A stretch of 64,000 bases of DNA, taken from positions 31,325-95,324 of the forward strand of contig CAIXZF010000061.1 of assembly GCA_903923925.1 (NCBI GenBank). The letters run 5' to 3'. Of this stretch, positions 35,191-43,495 are shown piece by piece. Position numbers and translations under genes: made by a program. A model generated the notes under the pieces. The model was not told the origin of the DNA. It made no database searches and saw only the letters and a program-made list of their open reading frames with translations. This stretch comes from an uncultured Bacteroidales bacterium. Lineage in GTDB: Bacteria; Bacteroidota; Bacteroidia; Bacteroidales; CAIXZF01. Position 1 is the stretch's first letter. Every line of letters starts with the position of its first letter.

Positions 35191-37656
35191 ATGGGAACTT
35201 GTTTTTCATTTGGAAATAAAATTCTACAGAAAGAAGCAGCCAGATTGAATAAAGTGAAGAAGGTTGCACTTATTGGCACTGGTACAATGGGTATAGGAAT
35301 TGCAATAGATCTGCTTAACAAAACCGGCTATGAAATCATCTGTATTGATATTTCTGATCAGGCTCTGGACAGGGCAAAAAATGAGATCGGAAATTATTTT
35401 ACCGGGATGTATCAGGGTGGGCGAATCATGGAAGATCAGCTTGCAGCTTATATGGGAAGGCTTTCGTACACAAAGGATTTTGAAGCATTGGCAAATGCGG
35501 AAATTATCTGGGAAGTAGCCACTGAACGTATTGATGTCAAAGAAATTATCTTTCGGAATATCGAAAAGTATGTTGATCAGTCAAAATTGATTTTTGTCTT
35601 TTCAAATACATCTTCTCATACTACCGAAGAACTTGCAATATTATTCAGCGACAGTTATTTAAGAGATAAATTTCTTACAGGTCATGGCTACTTTCCTTTT
35701 CATGCGAACCGATTGTTTGATGTTATGAAGGGAAAATATGCCAGCGAAGAAAGTTTTGTTGCTGCTGTTGCTTTTGCTGAACAGATTCTTGAAAAAAAGG
35801 TAATTGCATTGAGGAATGATCATCACGGATATGTGGCAGATCCAATTTTTGAAGGGATGGGGGCAATTATCAGCTGGGATATTAAAACAGGTCAGGATCT
35901 GGTCGAGCTACCGCAGGTTTTTGCCTTGCTTACCGCCAATCCTTTCGAGGTTCTCGACCGCACAGGTCACATGCCATATACCGAATGTGCCCGACATATG
36001 GGTAAAGCTCTGCCAGCTGATGATCGGCTCAGAGTTGTTTACAATCAAAATGACAGGCATTACCCTCAATGGATTGAAGACCTTGAAAAATCAGGAAAAA
36101 TCGGTATCAATTCAAAGGACAAGGAAGGCTTCTTTAAATGGACTGGTCCTGCTAACAGAGAGAAAGCAACTCTGGTATACAATCCGGAAACAAAGTCCTA
36201 TGTAGAAATAAATGAAATAAATTACCAGGATTACTGGTCGTTATCCGAAGCCGCAGCTCTCGATCATCGTGCATCTTCAATTAAAAGTATTGAAGGCCTG
36301 ATAAAGATTTCAGAAGCTGATGATAAAGGTGGGAAAACCTTTAGAAGATACGTCCTCCCAATCATGCTTTATACCCTCGATTTAATCCAGGATAATCATT
36401 GCACTGTTGCTGATGTAAATACCTCTTCCAAAGTTGGTTTGCGCTTTAAATATGGTCTCTGCGAGATCATTGACGGCTTTCTGAACCATTTCGGAATTGA
36501 TGGCTTAATTGCTTTGATAAAAAAAGCTGGCTGTGAGAATCCTGATCGCTCTGAACTGTTCGATGTTGATGGAAAAATTGGCCCCCGTTCCGGGAAACCA
36601 AATCTCCTTTATACTATGAAGAAGAAAGGTTGGAAGAACCTGCTTGGCTATGGTAGAATTTATGGAACACCGGTAAGTCAGTTGAATATCAATACCGGCG
36701 ACATGGAATTGTATTACTGCGACTTACGCTATGTTCATCCAACAAAAAAAGACCGTGTTGCCTCAATCATTTTTGATAATCCGCTGCGTGGGAATGTATG
36801 GAACAGAAACACACTCGACCAGCTCGATCATGCCATTGGCGTTTCTATGGAATTGTATGAAAAAGGTCAACTTGGCGCACTGTTTTTTACTGCCTCCGGA
36901 ACTGGAATGCGCATGCTGGGTGCCGATGCCCGTCAGTTTAATAAAGGCTGGTTTGATGCAAAAATCGGTTACCAATTCCTTGGTGAAGAAGATGCATCCT
37001 GGTTTACAAAAGCCGGCATGAAACTTTTCCGCTTTATCCAGGAAATGCCCATATGGACTGTAGGTGTTTTCGGTGAAAAATGGGGTGGTGGCGCTGAATT
37101 CACTTACTTCCTGAATCAACGTTTCGATGTTATCCTAAAAGGTGTAGAATTTGATTCACTTACACGTACGAATGTCTTTAAAGTCAAGAAAAACTACAAT
37201 CAACCGGAAATAGAATACGCTATCCTGGGTGGTTTTGGAGCTGTTCAGGAACTTGTAAGGCTTGGCTTCGGTGAATCACTCATCGATGAACTATTCATGC
37301 AGGGACTGACCGCTGAACGCGCCTATGCACTCGGCCTGTCAAATGGAATCGGAGAAAACGAATTTGAACTCCTGGAAAGGGCATTTGAAATTGCAAGATT
37401 GAAACAGAAATATGCAGTTCCATATTCAATGGCACTTTACAATCAGCAGAAAAAAAATGCATTCTATGAAGGTTGTAATGATGACAGACTTACTCAGGAA
37501 ACCGGTGAAACCTTCAATCCCGAAAAGAACCCTTACATTACAACTGGTTTATTGCGTCTTCTGAATATGGGCGGGCAAAATGCGCCGCTTGATCTTACTC
37601 CTAGAGGCGTTCTTCCGGGCTGGAAAAATAACTACCTTCAACTTTACAAAGATTAA
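35191..37656 (+). CDS. 3-Hydroxyacyl-CoA dehydrogenase / crotonase fusion
   Basis: An 821-residue two-part enzyme. Residues about 22-330 form an NAD-binding 3-hydroxyacyl-CoA dehydrogenase (VALIGTGTMGIGIAIDL; probable catalytic His in FLTGHGYFPFHANRLF). A second helical domain follows (about 380-490). Residues about 545-790 form a crotonase-like domain with oxyanion regions MRMLGADARQF and GEKWGGGAEFTYFL. The order (dehydrogenase first) is opposite to FadB and like FadN of Bacillus. It could oxidise 3-hydroxypimelyl-CoA and hydrate crotonyl-CoA or an enoyl intermediate. Whether the crotonase part is active is uncertain. Confidence 0.8.
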   Translation: MGTCFSFGNKILQKEAARLNKVKKVALIGTGTMGIGIAIDLLNKTGYEIICIDISDQALDRAKNEIGNYFTGMYQGGRIMEDQLAAYMGRLSYTKDFEALANAEIIWEVATERIDVKEIIFRNIEKYVDQSKLIFVFSNTSSHTTEELAILFSDSYLRDKFLTGHGYFPFHANRLFDVMKGKYASEESFVAAVAFAEQILEKKVIALRNDHHGYVADPIFEGMGAIISWDIKTGQDLVELPQVFALLTANPFEVLDRTGHMPYTECARHMGKALPADDRLRVVYNQNDRHYPQWIEDLEKSGKIGINSKDKEGFFKWTGPANREKATLVYNPETKSYVEINEINYQDYWSLSEAAALDHRASSIKSIEGLIKISEADDKGGKTFRRYVLPIMLYTLDLIQDNHCTVADVNTSSKVGLRFKYGLCEIIDGFLNHFGIDGLIALIKKAGCENPDRSELFDVDGKIGPRSGKPNLLYTMKKKGWKNLLGYGRIYGTPVSQLNINTGDMELYYCDLRYVHPTKKDRVASIIFDNPLRGNVWNRNTLDQLDHAIGVSMELYEKGQLGALFFTASGTGMRMLGADARQFNKGWFDAKIGYQFLGEEDASWFTKAGMKLFRFIQEMPIWTVGVFGEKWGGGAEFTYFLNQRFDVILKGVEFDSLTRTNVFKVKKNYNQPEIEYAILGGFGAVQELVRLGFGESLIDELFMQGLTAERAYALGLSNGIGENEFELLERAFEIARLKQKYAVPYSMALYNQQKKNAFYEGCNDDRLTQETGETFNPEKNPYITTGLLRLLNMGGQNAPLDLTPRGVLPGWKNNYLQLYKD

Positions 37657-37677
37657 TCAAAATAAAACTCATTTTTG

Positions 37678-38856
37678 ATGGCAACAATCAGATATAATGC
37701 ACCGGATTATTACCAGGTTGACGAGCTCTTGACCGATGAGCACAAACTTATACGTGGTTCGGTCCGCGACTGGGTGAACCGGGCTGTAATGCCGGAAATT
37801 GACGATTACAACCATCGTCACGAATTTCCAGTTCATGTTGTAAAAGAATTAGGTGAGCTTGGTGCTTTCGGACCATATATCCCCGAAAAGTACGGCGGAG
37901 CCGGCCTCGACCAGATTTCTTACGGACTTATTATGCAGGAACTCGAACGTGGTGACTCGAGCATCCGGTCCCTGGCATCGGTTCAATCATCATTGGTAAT
38001 GTATCCGATCTATAAGTTTGGCACTGAAGCACAACGCATGAAGTATCTGCCAAAACTTGCTACCGGTGAAATGATCGGAGCCTTTGGTTTGACTGAACCC
38101 AATCACGGTTCCGATCCTGGCGGAATGCTCTCACGAATCACAGATGCAGGCGATCATTATATCCTGAATGGGGCTAAAATGTGGATCACCAATTCCCCTA
38201 TCTGCCATGTAGCTGTTGTGTGGGCAAAAGATGATGCAGGTGTTGTTCGCGGTTTACTTGTAGAACGCGGAATGGAGGGCTTTACAACTCCTGAAACCCA
38301 TAAGAAGTGGTCGCTGCGATCATCCTCTACAGGTGAACTCGTGTTTGATAATGTAAAAGTTCCTAAAGAAAATCTTTTTCCTGATATTAAAGGTTTAAAA
38401 GGACCATTAACATGCTTAAGTTCAGCAAGGTATGGTATTGCATGGGGAGTTATTGGAGCCGCTATGGATTGTTACGATACTGCCTTGCAATATTCATTGG
38501 AACGTAAACAATTCGGTAAACCTCTGGCCGGTTTTCAGCTTACACAGAAAAAACTGGCAGAGATAATTACAGAAATCACGAAAGCTCAGCTTTTAACCTG
38601 GCGTTTAGGTGTATTAAGAAATGAAGACCGCGCAACTCCTGCTCAGATCTCAATGGCCAAACGCAACAATGTGAAAATGGCGTTGGATACTGCCAGAGAA
38701 TCACGTCAAATACTCGGCGCTATGGGCATTACAGGCGATTTTCCAATGATGCGGCACATGATGAACCTTGAATCCGTGATAACTTATGAAGGCACACACG
38801 ATATTCACCTGCTCATCACCGGAAATGATATTACCGGTGAAAGTGCTTTTACGTAG
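37678..38856 (+). CDS. gcdH: Glutaryl-CoA dehydrogenase (decarboxylating type)
   Basis: A 392-residue FAD-dependent acyl-CoA dehydrogenase converting glutaryl-CoA to crotonyl-CoA and CO2. SVQSSLVMYPIYKFGTEAQR and FGLTEPNHGSDPGGM are very close to known glutaryl-CoA dehydrogenases. The catalytic base is E371 in TYEGTHDIH, preceded by Y370. A Tyr-to-Val change separates the non-decarboxylating form, so the Tyr here suggests decarboxylation if this is the equivalent position. The ORF track begins at a TTG one codon earlier; the ATG at 37678 is preferred. It links ring cleavage to crotonyl-CoA. Confidence 0.88.
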   Translation: MATIRYNAPDYYQVDELLTDEHKLIRGSVRDWVNRAVMPEIDDYNHRHEFPVHVVKELGELGAFGPYIPEKYGGAGLDQISYGLIMQELERGDSSIRSLASVQSSLVMYPIYKFGTEAQRMKYLPKLATGEMIGAFGLTEPNHGSDPGGMLSRITDAGDHYILNGAKMWITNSPICHVAVVWAKDDAGVVRGLLVERGMEGFTTPETHKKWSLRSSSTGELVFDNVKVPKENLFPDIKGLKGPLTCLSSARYGIAWGVIGAAMDCYDTALQYSLERKQFGKPLAGFQLTQKKLAEIITEITKAQLLTWRLGVLRNEDRATPAQISMAKRNNVKMALDTARESRQILGAMGITGDFPMMRHMMNLESVITYEGTHDIHLLITGNDITGESAFT

Positions 38857-38957
38857 AAAAATTGGGCCAGTTTCCAGGGATTAACACTTTCTGCGAAAAT
38901 GTAATGCATCGATGCTATTTTTCAAACAATTAATAATAAATGAGTTAGCAATCAAGA

Positions 38958-41774
38958 ATGCAACAAATAAATCTGAAAATAAATAATAAACAATACCACT
39001 TTCTTGTTAGCGCCCATGAAATGTTATCACACGTTATCCGTGAAAAAGCCGGATTAACAGGTACCAAAATCGGATGTGAACAAGGAAGCTGCGGAGCCTG
39101 CACTGTACTTTTAAACAACGTGGCTGTGTTAAGTTGTATTACACCTGCCGTACGCTGTGATAATGCCGAAATTACTACTATTGAAGCTCTCGCAAAAGAC
39201 GGAAAACTCCATAAACTTCAGGAGAAATTCGTCGAAAAAGGTGCAATACAGTGCGGATTCTGCACACCTGGAATGGTGATGACAGCCTTAAGCCTCGCTC
39301 CCAATTTAAATAAAGAAGCCGGCATTGACTCGATGAAACAGGAAATCAAGGAAGGCTTGTCGGGCAATCTTTGCAGATGCACTGGCTACACAAAAGTAAT
39401 TGCAGCAGTGGCTGAATATGCACTTGAATTAAACGTTACCCGGAATTCTGATATCATTAGTGAGAATAATACCAATTGTCCAAAATCAGCAGTTGGAACG
39501 CCCAGACCCTATATCGAAGCTCAAAAGAAAGTACGTGGCGCCGCTGAATATGCTGATGACATCTCAACCAGAAATGCGCTGCATTGTAAATTCCTGAGAA
39601 GTATTTACCCACATGCAAGAATTGAAAATATTGATGTATCAGAAGCACTTAAATTACCTGGTGTTCATTTTATTTCCACCGGTATTGAAATCCCTGTAAC
39701 ATTTGGTGTACTCCCGATTTCTCAGGATGAAACGGCTATGGCTGTTAACAAAGTCCGGTATATTGGCGAAATTGTAGCAGCTGTGGCTGCTGATACTGAG
39801 GAAATAGCTGTTGAAGCATGCAGCTTAATCAAAGTGAAATACAGTGTATTAAAGGAATTTCTGACTATCGATGAATCTCTTGATGATGCGGGAGAGGATG
39901 AAAAGATTCATGAATACGGAAAGTTCAACAACAACATTCACAAGAAGGCTGAATTACGTTTTGGTGATCAGCAGCAAGGCCTCAGAGAAGCTGAAGTAAC
40001 AACAAAAATGTCCTTTGAATTTGATGGAATCAATCATGGCTTCACCGAACCCCATGCTGCAACTGCTTATTGGGATGAAAATGGACTTACAATAACTACT
40101 GCTACCCAGGTTCCGCATTATTTGCATCGTGCACTGGCAAAAGTAATGGAAGTTCCACTAAGCAGAGTTCGGGTTATTAAACCCTACCTTGGAGGCGGTT
40201 TTGGAGGCAAAAGCGATCCCTTTGCACATGAAATGATTATTGCCCATTTAGCACGAAAAACAGGAAGACCTGTGAGAGTCCGCTTGTCGCGGGAGGAAGT
40301 TTTCCTCACAAATCATGGCCGTCATCCATCAAAAATGACTGTTGAAATGGGTATTTCCAAAGATGGATTTTTGCAGGTTCTCGACGCTGATATCGCAATT
40401 GATGGTGGTGCTTACGGAAGTTTTGGTGTGGTAACTTCATATTACAATGGCGTCTTGCTTCAGGCGCCTTACAAACTCAGCAATTTCGGTTTCCGCACCT
40501 ACCGTGTATACACCAACAAGCCGCAATGCGGGGCTATGCGTGGCCATGGTGCTGTAAACTCCCGCTTTGCAGTGGAATCCCTGATTGACGATCTCGCTCA
40601 TAAAATTCAAATGGATCCTTGTGAATTGCGAATGCAGAATTTTCTCGATTCTAACTCTCTGACGGTTGGTCAATACCGGATTACATCAAACGGAAGCCGC
40701 GAATCTCTTCAGAAAGTGATGGAACAATCGCATTGGAAAGAAAGAATCGGTAAAATGGAAAAGGGGAAAGGCCTTGGCGTAGCCTGTGGTTTCTTTATCA
40801 GTGGCAGCGCCTTACCTATAATCTGGAACGAACTTCCACAATCTGTTGTTCATTTGAAACTCGATTTCGACGGCAGAGTTCTCGTAACATCAGGCTCCAG
40901 CGACATAGGTCAGGGTAGCGATACTATGCTCGCGATAATTGTTTCGGAAGTGCTCGGACTTTCTATCGACAATATTTTTGTGCTTGGCGCCGATACACTT
41001 TTAACTCCAGTTGATTTTGGAAGCTATTCAAGCCGTGTTACTTTTATGGCAGGTAACGCTGCAAAAGATGCAGCCGGAAACCTTAAAAAAGAGATCATTC
41101 AATCTATTGTAACAAAGTTTGAAATAAATCCTGACGAATTGAATTTTCATGATAACAGGATTTTTACCAACGATAAAACTATTGACCTTTCCTGGATGGA
41201 AGCTGTTGATATCCTAATGGCTAAACGCGGGGCTGTGAGCGTAAGCGGTAAATACATTTCACCTAAACTCGGTGGCGATTTTAAAGGAGCCGGTGCCGGG
41301 CTTAGTCCATCGTATTCATTTGGTGCTGTAATCGCCGAAGTGGATGTGGATACTGATACAGGCCAGGTAAAAGTAACAAATATCTGGGGAGCCCATGATT
41401 GCGGCAAAGCGCTCAATCCACTTGCCGTCCAAGGTCAGCTCGAAGGCTCCTGGCATATGGGACTCGGACAAGCTATTAGTGAACAGATGAAATATTATAA
41501 AGGACTATTATTCAACAATAATTTCCTCGAATATAAAATCCCAACTTCTCTCGACACTCCTGACATTCATGCCAACATTATTGAAACCATAGATCCGGAA
41601 GGACCTTTTGGTGCTAAAGAAGCGGGCGAAGGTGCAATTCATCCGGTAATTCCTGCCATTGCCAATGCAATCTACAAAGCTGTAGGCGTAAGGATAACTA
41701 AATTACCTGTGAACCCTGAAGATATCCTTGCAATGATGAAGCTGCAAAAAACAAGTGGAGGAAATTCAAAATGA
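38958..41774 (+). CDS. 4-Hydroxybenzoyl-CoA reductase, fused gamma-alpha (iron-sulfur plus molybdenum) subunit
   Basis: A 938-residue fusion. Residues about 1-75 hold a plant-type [2Fe-2S] domain (GCEQGSCGACTVLL...SC); residues about 80-155 hold the second [2Fe-2S] domain (CGFCTPGMVM, CRCTGYTK). After a linker (about 155-180) comes the molybdopterin-binding domain: ARKTGRPVRVRLSREEVF, GAMRGHGAVNSRFAVESLID, SDIGQGSDTMLAII, and the catalytic-Glu motif FGAKEAGEGAIHP. The best family fit is 4-hydroxybenzoyl-CoA reductase, which removes the para-hydroxyl group to give benzoyl-CoA. In Thauera these are separate proteins, HcrC and HcrA. It overlaps the beta subunit by 4 bp. Confidence 0.83.
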   Translation: MQQINLKINNKQYHFLVSAHEMLSHVIREKAGLTGTKIGCEQGSCGACTVLLNNVAVLSCITPAVRCDNAEITTIEALAKDGKLHKLQEKFVEKGAIQCGFCTPGMVMTALSLAPNLNKEAGIDSMKQEIKEGLSGNLCRCTGYTKVIAAVAEYALELNVTRNSDIISENNTNCPKSAVGTPRPYIEAQKKVRGAAEYADDISTRNALHCKFLRSIYPHARIENIDVSEALKLPGVHFISTGIEIPVTFGVLPISQDETAMAVNKVRYIGEIVAAVAADTEEIAVEACSLIKVKYSVLKEFLTIDESLDDAGEDEKIHEYGKFNNNIHKKAELRFGDQQQGLREAEVTTKMSFEFDGINHGFTEPHAATAYWDENGLTITTATQVPHYLHRALAKVMEVPLSRVRVIKPYLGGGFGGKSDPFAHEMIIAHLARKTGRPVRVRLSREEVFLTNHGRHPSKMTVEMGISKDGFLQVLDADIAIDGGAYGSFGVVTSYYNGVLLQAPYKLSNFGFRTYRVYTNKPQCGAMRGHGAVNSRFAVESLIDDLAHKIQMDPCELRMQNFLDSNSLTVGQYRITSNGSRESLQKVMEQSHWKERIGKMEKGKGLGVACGFFISGSALPIIWNELPQSVVHLKLDFDGRVLVTSGSSDIGQGSDTMLAIIVSEVLGLSIDNIFVLGADTLLTPVDFGSYSSRVTFMAGNAAKDAAGNLKKEIIQSIVTKFEINPDELNFHDNRIFTNDKTIDLSWMEAVDILMAKRGAVSVSGKYISPKLGGDFKGAGAGLSPSYSFGAVIAEVDVDTDTGQVKVTNIWGAHDCGKALNPLAVQGQLEGSWHMGLGQAISEQMKYYKGLLFNNNFLEYKIPTSLDTPDIHANIIETIDPEGPFGAKEAGEGAIHPVIPAIANAIYKAVGVRITKLPVNPEDILAMMKLQKTSGGNSK

Positions 41775-42751
41775 CTGTAATCTCCGAAAATAAATACATC
41801 AGCCCGAATTCTGTTGAACAGGCTGTTTCAGCAGCTGTTGAACACAAGGGAAGCTACCGCTACATCGCCGGTGGAACTGATGTTATGGTAAATAAGTTTC
41901 AGGGAAATGATACTGCTGATCTGCTGATTGATTTAACCGGAATTCAAGGATTGAAAGAAATCCTGAAAACAGATACTCACATTATAATAGGAGCCTTAAC
42001 AACACTGGAAGAATTGCAGAATCAGCAATTGCTTGCCACGCATTTCCCGATGCTGCCTGAAGCCGCTAAATCTGTTGCATCACCAACTATCCGGAAATCG
42101 GCAACTCTTGGTGGTAACCTGCTCTGCGAAAACCGCTGCATTTTTTATAATCAGAGTGAATGGTGGAGGGAAGCTGCGGGCAGATGCCTGAAATGTAATG
42201 GAGATATTTGCCTTGCTTCAGGCGGCAATAAATACTGTTATTCGAAATTTGTATCCGATATTGCAGTTGTATTGATAAGTTTGAATGCTGAAATCGAAAT
42301 AATTAATGAGCATGAAACTTCGGTTATTCCATTGGAAACCATTTATTCCGGTGATGGCATTAATCCAGTGTTGTTACCTAAAACTTCGATTATCAAATCA
42401 ATATATATCCCATTAATCGACGGCAATAGAAGTGCATTCAAAAAACTCAGAAAACGTGAAACCCTCGATTTTACTTCACTCACAACAAGTCTTACTATTA
42501 AAAACTCCGGATCTGTCAGGATCGTCCTTGGTGGTGCTCATGCAAAACCTGTTATAGTTGATGGTTCTGTAGAAGATGATCTGGAAGTATTGTTCTCACA
42601 AGTTGTTTCAAATACCAGAATTATTGAAAACGACACCTATTCAAGATCGTACAGAAAAGACATGATCCGCGTTTTCCTCAAAAGAAGCTTTGTTGAATTG
42701 AATTCAAAATCCCCATACTCAATTACTGGATCAAATGAACCTCAAAAATAA
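41771..42751 (+). CDS. hcrB: 4-Hydroxybenzoyl-CoA reductase, beta (FAD, [4Fe-4S]) subunit
   Basis: A 326-residue FAD-binding subunit of the xanthine dehydrogenase family (YIAGGTDVMVNK; ATLGGNLLCENR). It contains the extra loop unique to 4-hydroxybenzoyl-CoA reductases, with C123, C139, C147 and C156 (NRCIFYNQSEWWR, RCLKCNGDIC, NKYCYSKF). The 16/8/9 spacing equals that of the four [4Fe-4S] ligands I recall for Thauera HcrB. This extra cluster lets the enzyme work in the reductive direction with ferredoxin. It is the most specific evidence for the 4-hydroxybenzoyl-CoA assignment of the complex. Confidence 0.9.
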   Translation: MTVISENKYISPNSVEQAVSAAVEHKGSYRYIAGGTDVMVNKFQGNDTADLLIDLTGIQGLKEILKTDTHIIIGALTTLEELQNQQLLATHFPMLPEAAKSVASPTIRKSATLGGNLLCENRCIFYNQSEWWREAAGRCLKCNGDICLASGGNKYCYSKFVSDIAVVLISLNAEIEIINEHETSVIPLETIYSGDGINPVLLPKTSIIKSIYIPLIDGNRSAFKKLRKRETLDFTSLTTSLTIKNSGSVRIVLGGAHAKPVIVDGSVEDDLEVLFSQVVSNTRIIENDTYSRSYRKDMIRVFLKRSFVELNSKSPYSITGSNEPQK

Positions 42752-43478
42752 AACCGCCATAGTTACAGGAGCCGCCACAGGAATAGGCGCTTCCATTGCC
42801 CTGAAATTAGCTTCCTATGGTGCAAACATTGCCATTATTGATAGGGCAAACCTTGATAATGCACAGCAAATTGTGAAGAGTATTCAGGAAATTGGAGGAA
42901 AAGCTGTCATCTATAATTCCGATATTTCAAACTTTGAAGCAGCTGCAAATACAGTAAATTCGGTTATCGAAGAATTTGGTAAACTCGACATCCTCGTAAA
43001 CAATGCGGGAATAAACCGCGACGGCGTTATCTGGAAAATGACAGAAGATCAATGGGATGCAGTAATCAATGTTAATCTCAAAGGATATTTCAATTATATC
43101 AGAGCTGTATCTCCTGTATTTCGCGATCAGCAAAGTGGAAAAATAGTCAACATAACCTCTATTAATGGTCTAAGAGGTAAATTTGGACAAGCAAATTATG
43201 CAGCTTCAAAAGCAGGCATCATAGGGCTTACGAAAACCGTTGCAAAAGAACTTGGCAAGTACAACGTAAACGTTAATGCAATTGCACCTGGTTTAATTGA
43301 AACTGAAATGATGAGAAATGCTGATGCCAGTGTTCGTGAAGCTGCTCTTGAGGACATTGTTCTTAAAAGACTCGGTCGGCCCGAAGATATTGCAAACCTG
43401 GTGGCCTTCCTTTGTTCTGACCTTGCCTGCCATATTACAGGTGAAGTCATTAAAGTAGATGGCGGACAATATATTTAA
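42735..43478 (+). CDS. Short-chain dehydrogenase/reductase (FabG-like, 3-hydroxyacyl-CoA type)
   Basis: A 247-residue classical SDR. The cofactor motif is TGAATGIGASIALKL, NNAGINRDG is the structural NNAG, and the catalytic Ser and YxxxK are in ITSINGLRGKFGQANYAASKAG. The C-terminal PGLIETEMM and ITGEVIKVDGGQYI are FabG-like. It overlaps hcrB by 17 bp and precedes a thiolase, so it belongs to the degradation cluster. A role as 3-hydroxybutyryl-CoA or 3-hydroxypimelyl-CoA dehydrogenase is inferred; a fatty-acid role is less likely from context. Confidence 0.8.
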   Translation: MNLKNKTAIVTGAATGIGASIALKLASYGANIAIIDRANLDNAQQIVKSIQEIGGKAVIYNSDISNFEAAANTVNSVIEEFGKLDILVNNAGINRDGVIWKMTEDQWDAVINVNLKGYFNYIRAVSPVFRDQQSGKIVNITSINGLRGKFGQANYAASKAGIIGLTKTVAKELGKYNVNVNAIAPGLIETEMMRNADASVREAALEDIVLKRLGRPEDIANLVAFLCSDLACHITGEVIKVDGGQYI

Positions 43479-43495
43479 CATTATATCAAGCAATC

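Noticed and set aside
38958-42751. Xanthine or aldehyde dehydrogenase / CO dehydrogenase
   Set aside because: The beta subunit has the four-cysteine [4Fe-4S] loop specific to 4-hydroxybenzoyl-CoA reductase, and the neighbours are aromatic-pathway genes.
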